DNA of 64,000 nucleotides from NCBI RefSeq assembly GCF_020991455.1, contig NZ_JAJMOX010000010.1, forward strand, positions 186,001 through 250,000, written 5' to 3'. Position 1 is the first letter of the stretch, and each line of letters opens with the position of its first letter. The notes beneath the pieces were generated by a model. It saw only the letters and a list, made by a program, of their open reading frames with translations, was not told the DNA's origin and did not search any database. The position numbers were made by a program, and so were the translations under genes. Source of the stretch: Flavobacterium sp. JAS (GTDB lineage: Bacteria > Bacteroidota > Bacteroidia > Flavobacteriales > Flavobacteriaceae). Of this stretch, positions 48,814-55,788 are shown in pieces.

Positions 48814-50157
48814 ATGGAAGAAATGCTTTTTTATGACCGAATGCAATTCGCCTTCACAATTACTTTTCATTATCTTTTTCCGCAACTTACAATGGGTCTT
48901 TCGCTGATCATTGTTTACTTCAAGTGGAAATATCTTAAAACTCAAAACGAACAATACAATCACGCCACGCATTTCTGGATGAGAATTTTCGCCCTGAATT
49001 TTGCAATGGGTGTTGTTACGGGAATCCCCATGGAGTTTCAATTTGGAACCAATTGGGCAAAATTCTCTGAATTAACCGGTGGAATCATCGGTCAGACTCT
49101 GGCTATGGAAGGAATGTTTTCGTTTTTCTTAGAATCGTCCTTTTTAGGTTTATTTTTATTTGGAGAAAAACTCCTTGGACATAAATGGCATTTTGTAACC
49201 GGATTACTAATTTGCATTGGTTCCTGGGCAAGCGGATTTTTAATTATAGCTACACATTCGTGGATGCAGAATCCTGTAGGCTACGAGATTCTTGAAAACG
49301 GAAAATTTGTGCTGAATAATTTTCAGGCTTTATTTCTGAATCCTTGGTTGTGGCCGTCTTATTTGCACAATCAGGCAGCTTCATTAGTGACGAGTTCATT
49401 TGTCGTGGCAGGAATTGGAGCCTTTTATATTCTGAGTAAAAAGAATGTTTATTTTGGGAAATTATTCCTTAAAACAGGCGTTATTTTCGGATTGATTTCG
49501 AGTATAATTGTAGCGGTTCCAACGGGAGATTTACTGGCTAAAAATGTCGTAAAATACCAACCGGTAACTTTTGCCGGAATGGAAGGAATTTTTCATACCG
49601 AACAAAAAGGTTCAGAAATTGTTTTAATTGGTCAGCCCGATGTAAAAGACAAAAAACTGGACAATAAAATTGCGGTTCCAAATATTCTGAGTTTCCTGAC
49701 TTACGGAAATTGGGATCAGGAAATTAAAGGTCTGGATCAATTTGAAGAAGATCTTCATCCCACAAATATTTCAGGATTGTATTATGCTTATCATATTATG
49801 GTAGGACTCGGAACTGTATTCATCGGTTTGATGCTGATTTCTCTTTTTCAATTGATTAGAGGGAAATTATTCGAAACCAAATGGATTTTATGGTCGCTTA
49901 TGTTTATGATGCCATTTCCTTATATCGCCAATACAACAGGTTGGTACACCGCCGAATTAGGCAGACAACCTTGGCTGGTTTATAATTTATTACGAACTGC
50001 CGCCGGAGCGTCGCCAACAGTTTCGTCCGGAAATACCTTGTTTACTTTACTAGGTTTTATAGGATTATATCTTTTACTGGGAATGTTGTTTTTGCTTTTG
50101 ATTGGAAAAATTATCAATAAAGGACCTCATCAAGAAGTCATAACTGAAAATATATAA
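48814..50157 (+). CDS. cydA: Cytochrome bd ubiquinol oxidase subunit I
   Basis: A 447-residue membrane subunit. The heme ligand H19 lies in FTITFHYLFPQLTMGLS. Further segments are FALNFAMGVVTGIPMEFQFGTNW (conserved glutamates), SFFLESSFLGLFLFGEK and the quinone-loop region before GWYTAELGRQPWLVYNLLRT. The length indicates a short Q-loop. It reduces oxygen to water with quinol, with high oxygen affinity and insensitivity to sulfide and NO. Its stop is 2 bp before cydB. No CydX-like small gene is seen after cydB. Confidence 0.97.
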   Translation: MEEMLFYDRMQFAFTITFHYLFPQLTMGLSLIIVYFKWKYLKTQNEQYNHATHFWMRIFALNFAMGVVTGIPMEFQFGTNWAKFSELTGGIIGQTLAMEGMFSFFLESSFLGLFLFGEKLLGHKWHFVTGLLICIGSWASGFLIIATHSWMQNPVGYEILENGKFVLNNFQALFLNPWLWPSYLHNQAASLVTSSFVVAGIGAFYILSKKNVYFGKLFLKTGVIFGLISSIIVAVPTGDLLAKNVVKYQPVTFAGMEGIFHTEQKGSEIVLIGQPDVKDKKLDNKIAVPNILSFLTYGNWDQEIKGLDQFEEDLHPTNISGLYYAYHIMVGLGTVFIGLMLISLFQLIRGKLFETKWILWSLMFMMPFPYIANTTGWYTAELGRQPWLVYNLLRTAAGASPTVSSGNTLFTLLGFIGLYLLLGMLFLLLIGKIINKGPHQEVITENI

Positions 50158-50159
50158 GT

Positions 50160-51236
50160 ATGGAATTTTTTTGGTACGTAGTTTTAATGGGAATTTTGGC
50201 TGTTTATATTGTCTTAGACGGTTATGATTTTGGGGCAGGAATTATTCATTTATTTTTTGCCAAAACAGAAAAAGATAAAAAAGCAATTACAAGTGCAATT
50301 GGTCCGTTTTGGGATGCCAATGAAGTTTGGATAATTGCTGCCGGAGGAGTTTTATTTTTTGCTTTTCCAACGTTATATGCATCTTCTTTCAGCGGGTTTT
50401 ATTTGCCTTTAATTATGATTTTATGGCTTTTAATTTTCCGTGCCATTGGTTTAGAAATGCGCGGTCAGGTTCATCATCCAATGTGGGAATCGATTTGGGA
50501 TAAAGCATTTGGAATCGCAAGTTTACTTTTGGCTTTATTCTTTGGGATTGCTTTGGGAAATATTGTTCGTGGTGTAAATCTGGGAATGGTGACTAATGGT
50601 GTTTCGACACAAGAGGCTCATTTTTTCTTTTTGCCTTTGTGGAATCCAACTTTTAGTCCGCAAGCAAATGAATTAGGAATCATAGATTGGTTTACGCTTT
50701 TTCTGGGAATTGTAAGTGTCGTTGCTTTGACGATTCACGGTGCAAACTGGATTATTTATAAAACAAATTCGTCTTTGAATACACAACTTAAAAATGTGGT
50801 TTTTAAACTGAATATTGTTCTTTTAATATTAGTTTTTATTTCACTGCAAATCTGGCATTTTATCGAACCTCAGCCGTTTCATAATTTTATAGAAAATCCG
50901 ATTCTTTGGTTTTTTCCTCTCATGACTTTTGTTGGAATTATTGGTTTGTTTAAAGTTCGTTCGTATAAAAAAGACGGTCACGGATTTATATTTTCGACCT
51001 TGTTTTTAGTTGGCGGATTTGCCTCAACAGCTGTTTCGATTTTTCCGAATGTTTTGCCTTCAACCAATAATGTAAATCCATCTTTAACGATTTATAACAC
51101 AGCGGCGGGAGAATACGGTTTAAACGCCGGAATGAGCTGGTTTTTTGTTGCTTTGTTTTTAGTGATTGTTTACTTTATTATTCAATACCGTGTTTTTAGC
51201 GGGAAGATGGATGATATTGGGTATGGGGAGCACTAG
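50160..51236 (+). CDS. cydB: Cytochrome bd ubiquinol oxidase subunit II
   Basis: A 358-residue membrane subunit with about nine helices. Typical segments are LDGYDFGAGIIHLFF, AIGPFWDANEVWIIAAGGVLFFAFP and ALTIHGANWIIYKT. It stabilises the heme groups of CydA. The gene starts 2 bp after cydA, so the two are coupled. The known sulfide resistance of bd oxidases fits the surrounding sulfur genes, but that link is inference. Confidence 0.97.
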   Translation: MEFFWYVVLMGILAVYIVLDGYDFGAGIIHLFFAKTEKDKKAITSAIGPFWDANEVWIIAAGGVLFFAFPTLYASSFSGFYLPLIMILWLLIFRAIGLEMRGQVHHPMWESIWDKAFGIASLLLALFFGIALGNIVRGVNLGMVTNGVSTQEAHFFFLPLWNPTFSPQANELGIIDWFTLFLGIVSVVALTIHGANWIIYKTNSSLNTQLKNVVFKLNIVLLILVFISLQIWHFIEPQPFHNFIENPILWFFPLMTFVGIIGLFKVRSYKKDGHGFIFSTLFLVGGFASTAVSIFPNVLPSTNNVNPSLTIYNTAAGEYGLNAGMSWFFVALFLVIVYFIIQYRVFSGKMDDIGYGEH

Positions 51237-51241
51237 GTTTT

Positions 51242-51277
51242 TTTGCCACTAATTGCACAAATTTTCACGAATTAATT
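51242..51277. repeat. Family B repeat
   Basis: TTGCCACTAATTGCACAAAT and TTTCACGAATTAATTA directly after cydB; a degenerate half of the family. It is followed by a GGTTTTAACCAACGG hairpin-like stretch. Confidence 0.55.
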
Positions 51278-51410
51278 ATATGACTAGCCGTTGGTTTTAA
51301 CCAACGGTTTTTTAGTTTAGCAAAAATGGCTTTAGCTGAAATGTTGCGTATATTTGACTAAAGTCATTGAAAATAATCTATATTCTTCTCGAAAATAATC
51401 TTATGCAATT

Positions 51411-51884
51411 ATGATTAAATTTAAAAATGAACCCGAAACATGGAAGAGATTAGATTATGAAATTATATCTCGAGGTTTTTTAAAGCCATATAATGATTAT
51501 CAAGTTTTAAAAGATAATACTACGGTATGGCTTATTTCAGAAGGGTATAAAATTGTTACGTTTGATTGTGCAGAGTGGACTGATAAAAAAGCAATGCATA
51601 GTTCGTTGCATGATCAATTTGATTTCCCGAATTATTATGGTCAAAATTGGGATGCACTGCAAGATTGCTTAAATGAAATAGAAATTCAAGAGAATGGTCT
51701 TGTAGTTATATTTGATAATTTTGATAGTATGAATGTAAAAGATGCTCATACTTTAATTGATGTATTTGTATCAAGTGCTCAAAGACATTTAATATTTTCA
51801 GAAAGACTTTTAGTTTTAGTAAAAATTAAAAATAGAGATTTTAGTTTAAATCCTTTTGGTGCTAATGATTTCTTTTGGTATTAG
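51411..51884 (+). CDS. Barstar family protein
   Basis: A 157-residue protein. The barstar-like domain (PF01337) covers about residues 45-135: KIVTFDCAEWTDKKAMHSSL, then FDFPNYYGQNWDALQDCLNE (the conserved YGxNWDAL that contacts RNase), then GLVVIFDNFDSM. About 45 N-terminal residues precede it. Barstars inhibit barnase-type RNases and the domain also serves as immunity in polymorphic toxins. No barnase or toxin gene lies next to it, so it is a solitary immunity gene in this window. Confidence 0.93.
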   Translation: MIKFKNEPETWKRLDYEIISRGFLKPYNDYQVLKDNTTVWLISEGYKIVTFDCAEWTDKKAMHSSLHDQFDFPNYYGQNWDALQDCLNEIEIQENGLVVIFDNFDSMNVKDAHTLIDVFVSSAQRHLIFSERLLVLVKIKNRDFSLNPFGANDFFWY

Positions 51885-51965
51885 ATAGAAAAAGGATTCT
51901 TAATTAATCTCACTATGTATTTCTTTTGGTTTAATTATAACGGACATTTCTATTTACCCAAGTCT

Positions 51966-52056
51966 GCGTTAGGGATAGGAGCGGCATCCTTTTTTATGGC
52001 TTTTTCTGCCATAAAAAAGATATAGCGGATAGCCCGACCGGAGGGAACGCCCAAAT
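51966..52056 (+). ncRNA. Family F candidate structured RNA, copy 2
   Basis: GCGTTAGGGATAGGAGCGGC at the start and GGGAACGCCCAAAT at the end give the GCGTT/AACGC closing stem. The first hairpin has arms of CCTTTTTTATGGC and GCCATAAAAAAG. The linker ATAGCGGATAGCCCGAC is conserved with the other copies. The second hairpin is minimal here (CCGGAGGG region). It lies between the barstar and Panacea genes. Confidence 0.6.
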
Positions 52057-52121
52057 TATTAATCATAAATTATTTTTTCTAATTTGTTTTACTTGTTGTC
52101 TTGAACTTAATTATTAGAAAC

Positions 52122-52151
52122 TTTGTAATTGATTTGTTTTTAGTATGTTTG
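52122..52151 (+). promoter_or_regulatory. Promoter of the Panacea operon
   Basis: TTTG at 52122-52125 and TATGTTTG at 52144-52151, separated by 18 bp, match the Bacteroidota -33/-7 consensus. The start codon is 31 bp after the -7 element. Confidence 0.8.
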
Positions 52152-52182
52152 TGAGAAGAACGAATAACTAAACCTACAAAAA

Positions 52183-52632
52183 ATGTATAATTGTTTTGAT
52201 ATAGCAAATTATTTTGTGGAGTTGGCTAAAGAAGAAGGTCAGGGACTTGATCCTATGAAATTGCTGAAGCTAACTTATATTTCGCATGGCTGGTATTTGG
52301 GAATTACAGGAAATCCTCTTTTCGAAAATCAAGTACAGGCATGGAAATACGGTTCGGTTATTCCTGATTTGTATTATTCGATCCGAATGTTTGGTAAGGA
52401 TAATGTCGATCCGTTGTTGCTTAGTATTTCTGCTAAAACTCCATTGCAGGAAGAAGATAAAGAGTTTTTGAAAAAAATCTGGGACAATTATAAAAATCTA
52501 TCTGGTTTACAGCTTTCGGCGTTGACGCATGAAGAGGGAAGTCCGTGGTCGCAAACCTGGGACGGTACGCATGATGTTGTGATTGGAAATGATTTAATTA
52601 AAGAATACTACAAGGAAAAATTAAATACTTAA
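52183..52632 (+). CDS. Panacea domain protein (SocA-like antitoxin, DUF4065 family)
   Basis: A 149-residue protein with the Panacea/DUF4065 fold: FDIANYFVELAKEEGQGLDPMKLLKLTYISHGWYLG (the HGW core), then FENQVQAWKYGSVIPDLYYS, then LSGLQLSALTHEEGSPWSQTWD (LS..LTHxxGSPW). Panacea domains are promiscuous antitoxins that neutralise diverse unrelated toxins (established for the PanA family). Its stop codon overlaps the ATG of the next gene by one base (TAATGG), so the two are translationally coupled as in many antitoxin-toxin pairs. A good match to the promoter at 52122 precedes it. Confidence 0.93.
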   Translation: MYNCFDIANYFVELAKEEGQGLDPMKLLKLTYISHGWYLGITGNPLFENQVQAWKYGSVIPDLYYSIRMFGKDNVDPLLLSISAKTPLQEEDKEFLKKIWDNYKNLSGLQLSALTHEEGSPWSQTWDGTHDVVIGNDLIKEYYKEKLNT

Positions 52633-53063
52633 TGGAAAGAACTCTAGCAGAAAAATTGACGGATAGTGCTTTAGGAAACGACATCATTAATGTTCCAAAA
52701 GATGTAACGAAAGAGGCAGAAAAGGAAGATCATTTGATGAGACCTTATGATCCGAAAAGCCACTCGGAATATATTGAATTAAAAAGATTTGAAATCGAAC
52801 AGGCAAACGAAAGTTCTGAACGGAAGTTGAGACAGGAAAACGCTAAGAAAGCTTTTGTTTTTTCGTCGCGATGGGCTATTTTCATCGCTATTGTAATTCT
52901 TTTACACGGTTTAGGAGCTTCGTATAAATTCTTTATTTTGTCGCAAACGGAGTTTTTATTTGTAGTAGGGACTTTAACGACTTCTATTTTTGCGTTTTAC
53001 ACCTTGGTTTTAAGATATTTATTTTACAGAAAACCAAGTCTTAGAAATGCTGAGAAGAAATAG
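52632..53063 (+). CDS. Two-TM protein coupled to the Panacea antitoxin (candidate membrane toxin)
   Basis: A 143-residue protein. Residues 1-75 are charged and helical (EAEKEDHLMRPYDPKSHSEY, then RKLRQENAKKAF), and two membrane helices follow at about 78-96 (WAIFIAIVILLHGLGASYKF) and 103-125 (EFLFVVGTLTTSIFAFYTLV), with a basic tail. I recognise no named family. The gene starts on the last base of the antitoxin stop. Panacea antitoxins have been reported with membrane-acting partners, so a toxin role is plausible, but no such activity is shown here. Confidence 0.75.
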   Translation: MERTLAEKLTDSALGNDIINVPKDVTKEAEKEDHLMRPYDPKSHSEYIELKRFEIEQANESSERKLRQENAKKAFVFSSRWAIFIAIVILLHGLGASYKFFILSQTEFLFVVGTLTTSIFAFYTLVLRYLFYRKPSLRNAEKK

Positions 53064-53142
53064 TTTTCATCTTTGTCAAAGCTCAAAACTTTGACAAAGA
53101 TTACTTTACAAGTAAAACTAAAATAAAACTTTTTAAACCTTT

Positions 53143-53250
53143 AACGGAATAAATTCCGTTGCTACAATATGAATCGTTCCTCCGGAACTTTCCTAAAAGA
53201 GCCTTAGGCTCGATGTATATTGTAGGGATGGATTTCAATCCATCCAATAA
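53143..53250. repeat. Family G element and adjacent hairpins
   Basis: Three hairpins in a row: AACGGAAT-AA-ATTCCGTT at 53143-53160, GAGCC-TTA-GGCTC at 53199-53211, and GGATGG...CCATCC at about 53227-53246. ATATTGTAGGGA at 53217-53228 is shared with 21482-21493. The second hairpin differs from its relative at 21464 by a compensatory C-G for T-A pair. Confidence 0.75.
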
Positions 53251-53305
53251 ATTTCAACGGCAGCAAATCTGCGTTATCTGCAAAATCTGCGAGAAACAAA
53301 TTATC

Positions 53306-54091
53306 TTAAAACAAAACCTCCTTAGTAATAATATAAAATCCCATCACCAAAACAAACCAGCCAAATATTGGTTTTAGTTTAGTTCCGTCGATTTTTTTAG
53401 AAAGCTGACTCCCTAATAACATTCCTAAAAGTGCCATTGCCGAAACGCCTAATAAAAAGCTATAATCTATGGGAGTGCCAATGTATAAATCACCTCCAAA
53501 ACCTATCGAAGAATTGATTGTAATAATTAATAACGAAGTTCCAACGGCTTGCTTCATGGGTAAATTGGCGAAAAAGAGTAAGGCAGGAATAATTAAAAAT
53601 CCGCCGCCAGCACCCAAAAATCCTGTTATGATTCCAACTACGAAACCTATTAAACTTAGTTGAAGGTAATTTGTTTCGGCTCCTTTTATTTCGGGTTGGT
53701 TTTTCCTGATCATTGAAATCGCCGCCGTAATCATCAATACCGAAAAGATAATCATAATCAGAAAATCTTTGGAAACAGAATAAGAAGCTACTGAAAATAA
53801 GGTTGAAGCAATTTGTGGAAAAATAACTTCACGAATAATCAAAATCGAAATCACCGAAGGAATCGCAAAATACAATGCCGATTTTAGTTTTAGATTTCCC
53901 ATTTTGTAATGGCTGTAACTCCCAGACATAGCGGTTAATCCAACAATGAATAAGGAATAGGAAGTGGCTTGCTCCGGATTTACTTTAAACAAATACACTA
54001 AAATAGGAATGGTCAATATCGATCCGCCGCCGCCAATTAAGCCAAGTGAGATTCCGATAATGATTGAAGCAAAATAACCTAAGTATTCCAT
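53306..54091 (-). CDS. Sulfite exporter TauE/SafE family protein
   Basis: A 261-residue membrane protein with eight predicted helices and the family's repeated motif: ISLGLIGGGGSILTIPILVYLF near residue 12 and VGIITGFLGAGGGFLIIPALLFF near residue 140. It exports sulfite or other small sulfur anions. ATG 54091 was chosen; the frame extends to 54172 but the extra residues are AT-rich intergenic sequence. It is paired with the Crp/Fnr gene upstream and separated from it by a long inverted repeat. Confidence 0.92.
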   Translation of the reverse strand: MEYLGYFASIIIGISLGLIGGGGSILTIPILVYLFKVNPEQATSYSLFIVGLTAMSGSYSHYKMGNLKLKSALYFAIPSVISILIIREVIFPQIASTLFSVASYSVSKDFLIMIIFSVLMITAAISMIRKNQPEIKGAETNYLQLSLIGFVVGIITGFLGAGGGFLIIPALLFFANLPMKQAVGTSLLIITINSSIGFGGDLYIGTPIDYSFLLGVSAMALLGMLLGSQLSKKIDGTKLKPIFGWFVLVMGFYIITKEVLF

Positions 54092-54187
54092 TGCATTTGT
54101 TTTTATGCAAAGGTGGTTTGTAAAAAGAAATCCCACAGTAACATTTATCACATAAGGAATGTGAAATGGCAATGAAAAAAAGTTTTT

Positions 54188-54291
54188 ACCATTAAGAGAT
54201 TAAGAAAAATTAAGTTTAGTGTTTTTGTATCTTAATGATTAGCAAAGAAAATTAAGCAGTTACGCTTAATTTTTCTTAATCTCTTAATGGT
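54188..54291. repeat. Family K inverted repeat between TauE/SafE and crp
   Basis: Perfect 27-bp arms: 54188-54214 (core CCATTAAGAGATTAAGAAAA) and 54265-54291 (its reverse complement), with a 50-nt AT-rich loop. The TTAATGGT word recurs in the tandem repeats at 46281-46380. Confidence 0.9.
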
Positions 54292-54314
54292 TCAAATAAA
54301 AAAAAATAAATGTT

Positions 54315-54947
54315 TTATTTTTTACTTAAAAGCTCGATTTGGTTTCGGTTTAGTTTGACCAGACCTCTTTGTTCCATTTTTTTGAGTAATCTGGAAACAA
54401 CTTCTCTTGAAGTATTTAATTCGGAGGCAATTTCCTGATGTGATAGATTTACTTCAGAGCAGCCGCAAGCGTCGGAATGTCTTTTGAGGTAAAACTCCAA
54501 ACGCTCATCCATAGAACGGAAAGCGATGTTGTCGACAACTTCTAAAACTTCTTCAAAGCGATTTCTATAGGTTTCGATTACAAATTCGTACCAAGATCTG
54601 TGTTCCATCATCCATTTGTCCATCATTTGCAACGGAATCATCATGACCGAAACATCTTCGACAACTTTTGCCATAATCTGACTCTTTTCGCTTTTGGTAG
54701 CACAAATCATCGAAATAGCACAGGCTTGTCCGGGTTGTAAATAATACATTAAAAATTCGCCGCCATCTTCGCCTTCACGATAGATTTTGATTTTTCCTTT
54801 GGTAATCAAAACGGTATTCTTTATATATTGTCCGGTTCGCATTAAGATCGTTCCTGCCTCAAAATGCTGCAGACTTCCGTTTTCTTCGATTGTCGAAATA
54901 AGTTCGTTGGAGAAATTTGGGAATATATTTTTTAATGAGTTTTGCAT
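54315..54947 (-). CDS. Crp/Fnr family transcriptional regulator
   Basis: A 210-residue regulator. The cyclic-nucleotide-like beta barrel covers residues 20-115 (GTILMRTGQYIKNTVLITKG, then YLQPGQACAISMICATKSEKSQ). The C-terminal winged helix is VNLSHQEIASELNTSREVVSRLLKKMEQRGLV (about residues 170-200). The barrel contains cysteines (ACAISMICATK) and no typical cAMP arginine-serine pair, so a redox or sulfide signal is possible. It lies next to TauE/SafE, as is common for sulfide/persulfide response genes. Confidence 0.93.
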   Translation of the reverse strand: MQNSLKNIFPNFSNELISTIEENGSLQHFEAGTILMRTGQYIKNTVLITKGKIKIYREGEDGGEFLMYYLQPGQACAISMICATKSEKSQIMAKVVEDVSVMMIPLQMMDKWMMEHRSWYEFVIETYRNRFEEVLEVVDNIAFRSMDERLEFYLKRHSDACGCSEVNLSHQEIASELNTSREVVSRLLKKMEQRGLVKLNRNQIELLSKK

Positions 54948-55399
54948 TGGATTGAGGTTGTTTTTTCGCCACGAATTGCACTAATTTTCATTAATTAAAT
55001 TGTGCTGTTTTGTGTAATTCTTGACGTTTTTTTTTAATCATTATAATCTTTTAATCTGTGGCAAAAATAAATTTCAACGTAATTAATTCGTGAAAATTAG
55101 TATAATTCGTGGCTAACTTTTTTATCAAATTAAGATTAAAGCGTACAATTTTATACAAAGATAACAGATTGAAATGGGATAAATTATCAGAAAACTATAT
55201 TTAAGACGTAAAAGGTCAAATGAAAAAATCCTATTTTCGATCGAGTTTATAGACTATATTTTTAAAAATAGTAAGTAAATTTGTCTTTCACTGATTATAA
55301 TCCTTTCTCTAAAACGTTTTCTGAGAATAATAATCGAAATCGCATTTGGCACGTTTTTAATTAATAGAAACGTCGTAATTTTACAAAAACACATTTATT
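54948..55399. repeat. Gap with family B inverted pairs
   Basis: No gene is visible. TCGCCACGAATTGCACTAAT at 54966 is followed by TTAAATTGTGCTGTTTTGTG, then from about 55059 TGTGGCAAAAATAAATTTCA and GTGAAAATTAGTATAATTCG-TGGC near 55092-55113, a family B pair in inverted order. The rest (55140-55399) is AT-rich. A promoter-like TAATTTTAC at 55376-55384 is 16 bp before the rhodanese ATG. Confidence 0.65.
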
Positions 55400-55711
55400 A
55401 TGAATTTATCACAAGAAGATTGGGTTGCTCAGCTTAACGCTGACGAGAATGCAGTTATACTTGACGTAAGAACTGAAGACGAATTTAATGACGGCTATAT
55501 CGAAAATGCTGTAAATATCGACATTAATAAAGGACAAGGTTTTATTTATGAAATCGAAGAATTAGATAAAAATAAAAACTATTATGTGTATTGTCGTTCT
55601 GGTGCCAGAAGTGCCAAAGCATGTCAGATTATGAATGAGTTAGGGATAGATAGTGCCTATAATCTGCTTGGTGGAATTCTGGACTGGGAAGGGGAAACCG
55701 TGAATCCATAA
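55400..55711 (+). CDS. Single-domain rhodanese
   Basis: A 103-residue sulfurtransferase. The domain has AVILDVRTEDEFNDGYIENAVNI and the active-site loop CRSGARS with C65, the length class of GlpE/PspE-like proteins. It accepts sulfane sulfur from thiosulfate or persulfides. It is divergent from crp and TauE/SafE, completing a cluster of sulfur genes with the dioxygenase-rhodanese at 46382. A terminator follows at 55723. Confidence 0.93.
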   Translation: MNLSQEDWVAQLNADENAVILDVRTEDEFNDGYIENAVNIDINKGQGFIYEIEELDKNKNYYVYCRSGARSAKACQIMNELGIDSAYNLLGGILDWEGETVNP

Positions 55712-55722
55712 AAGATAGAAGA

Positions 55723-55747
55723 AGAGGCGCGAAAAGCCTCTTTTTTT
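55723..55747 (+). terminator. Intrinsic terminator of the rhodanese gene
   Basis: AGAGGC, loop GCGAAAA, GCCTCT, followed by TTTTTTT. It begins 12 bp after the stop codon. Confidence 0.9.
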
Positions 55748-55788
55748 GTTTAAAATGCTATTAATAACCAAACATAAATTACCAGATT

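Noticed and set aside
53159..53377. 72-residue frame reading across the family G element and onward
   Set aside because: It spans hairpins and repeat words, overlaps the end of the TauE/SafE gene on the other strand and has no family features; judged a repeat-derived frame.
53306..54172. TauE/SafE start at 54172 with 27 extra residues
   Set aside because: The added segment is AT-rich intergenic DNA and not part of the fold; MEYLGYF at 54091 is the family-like start.
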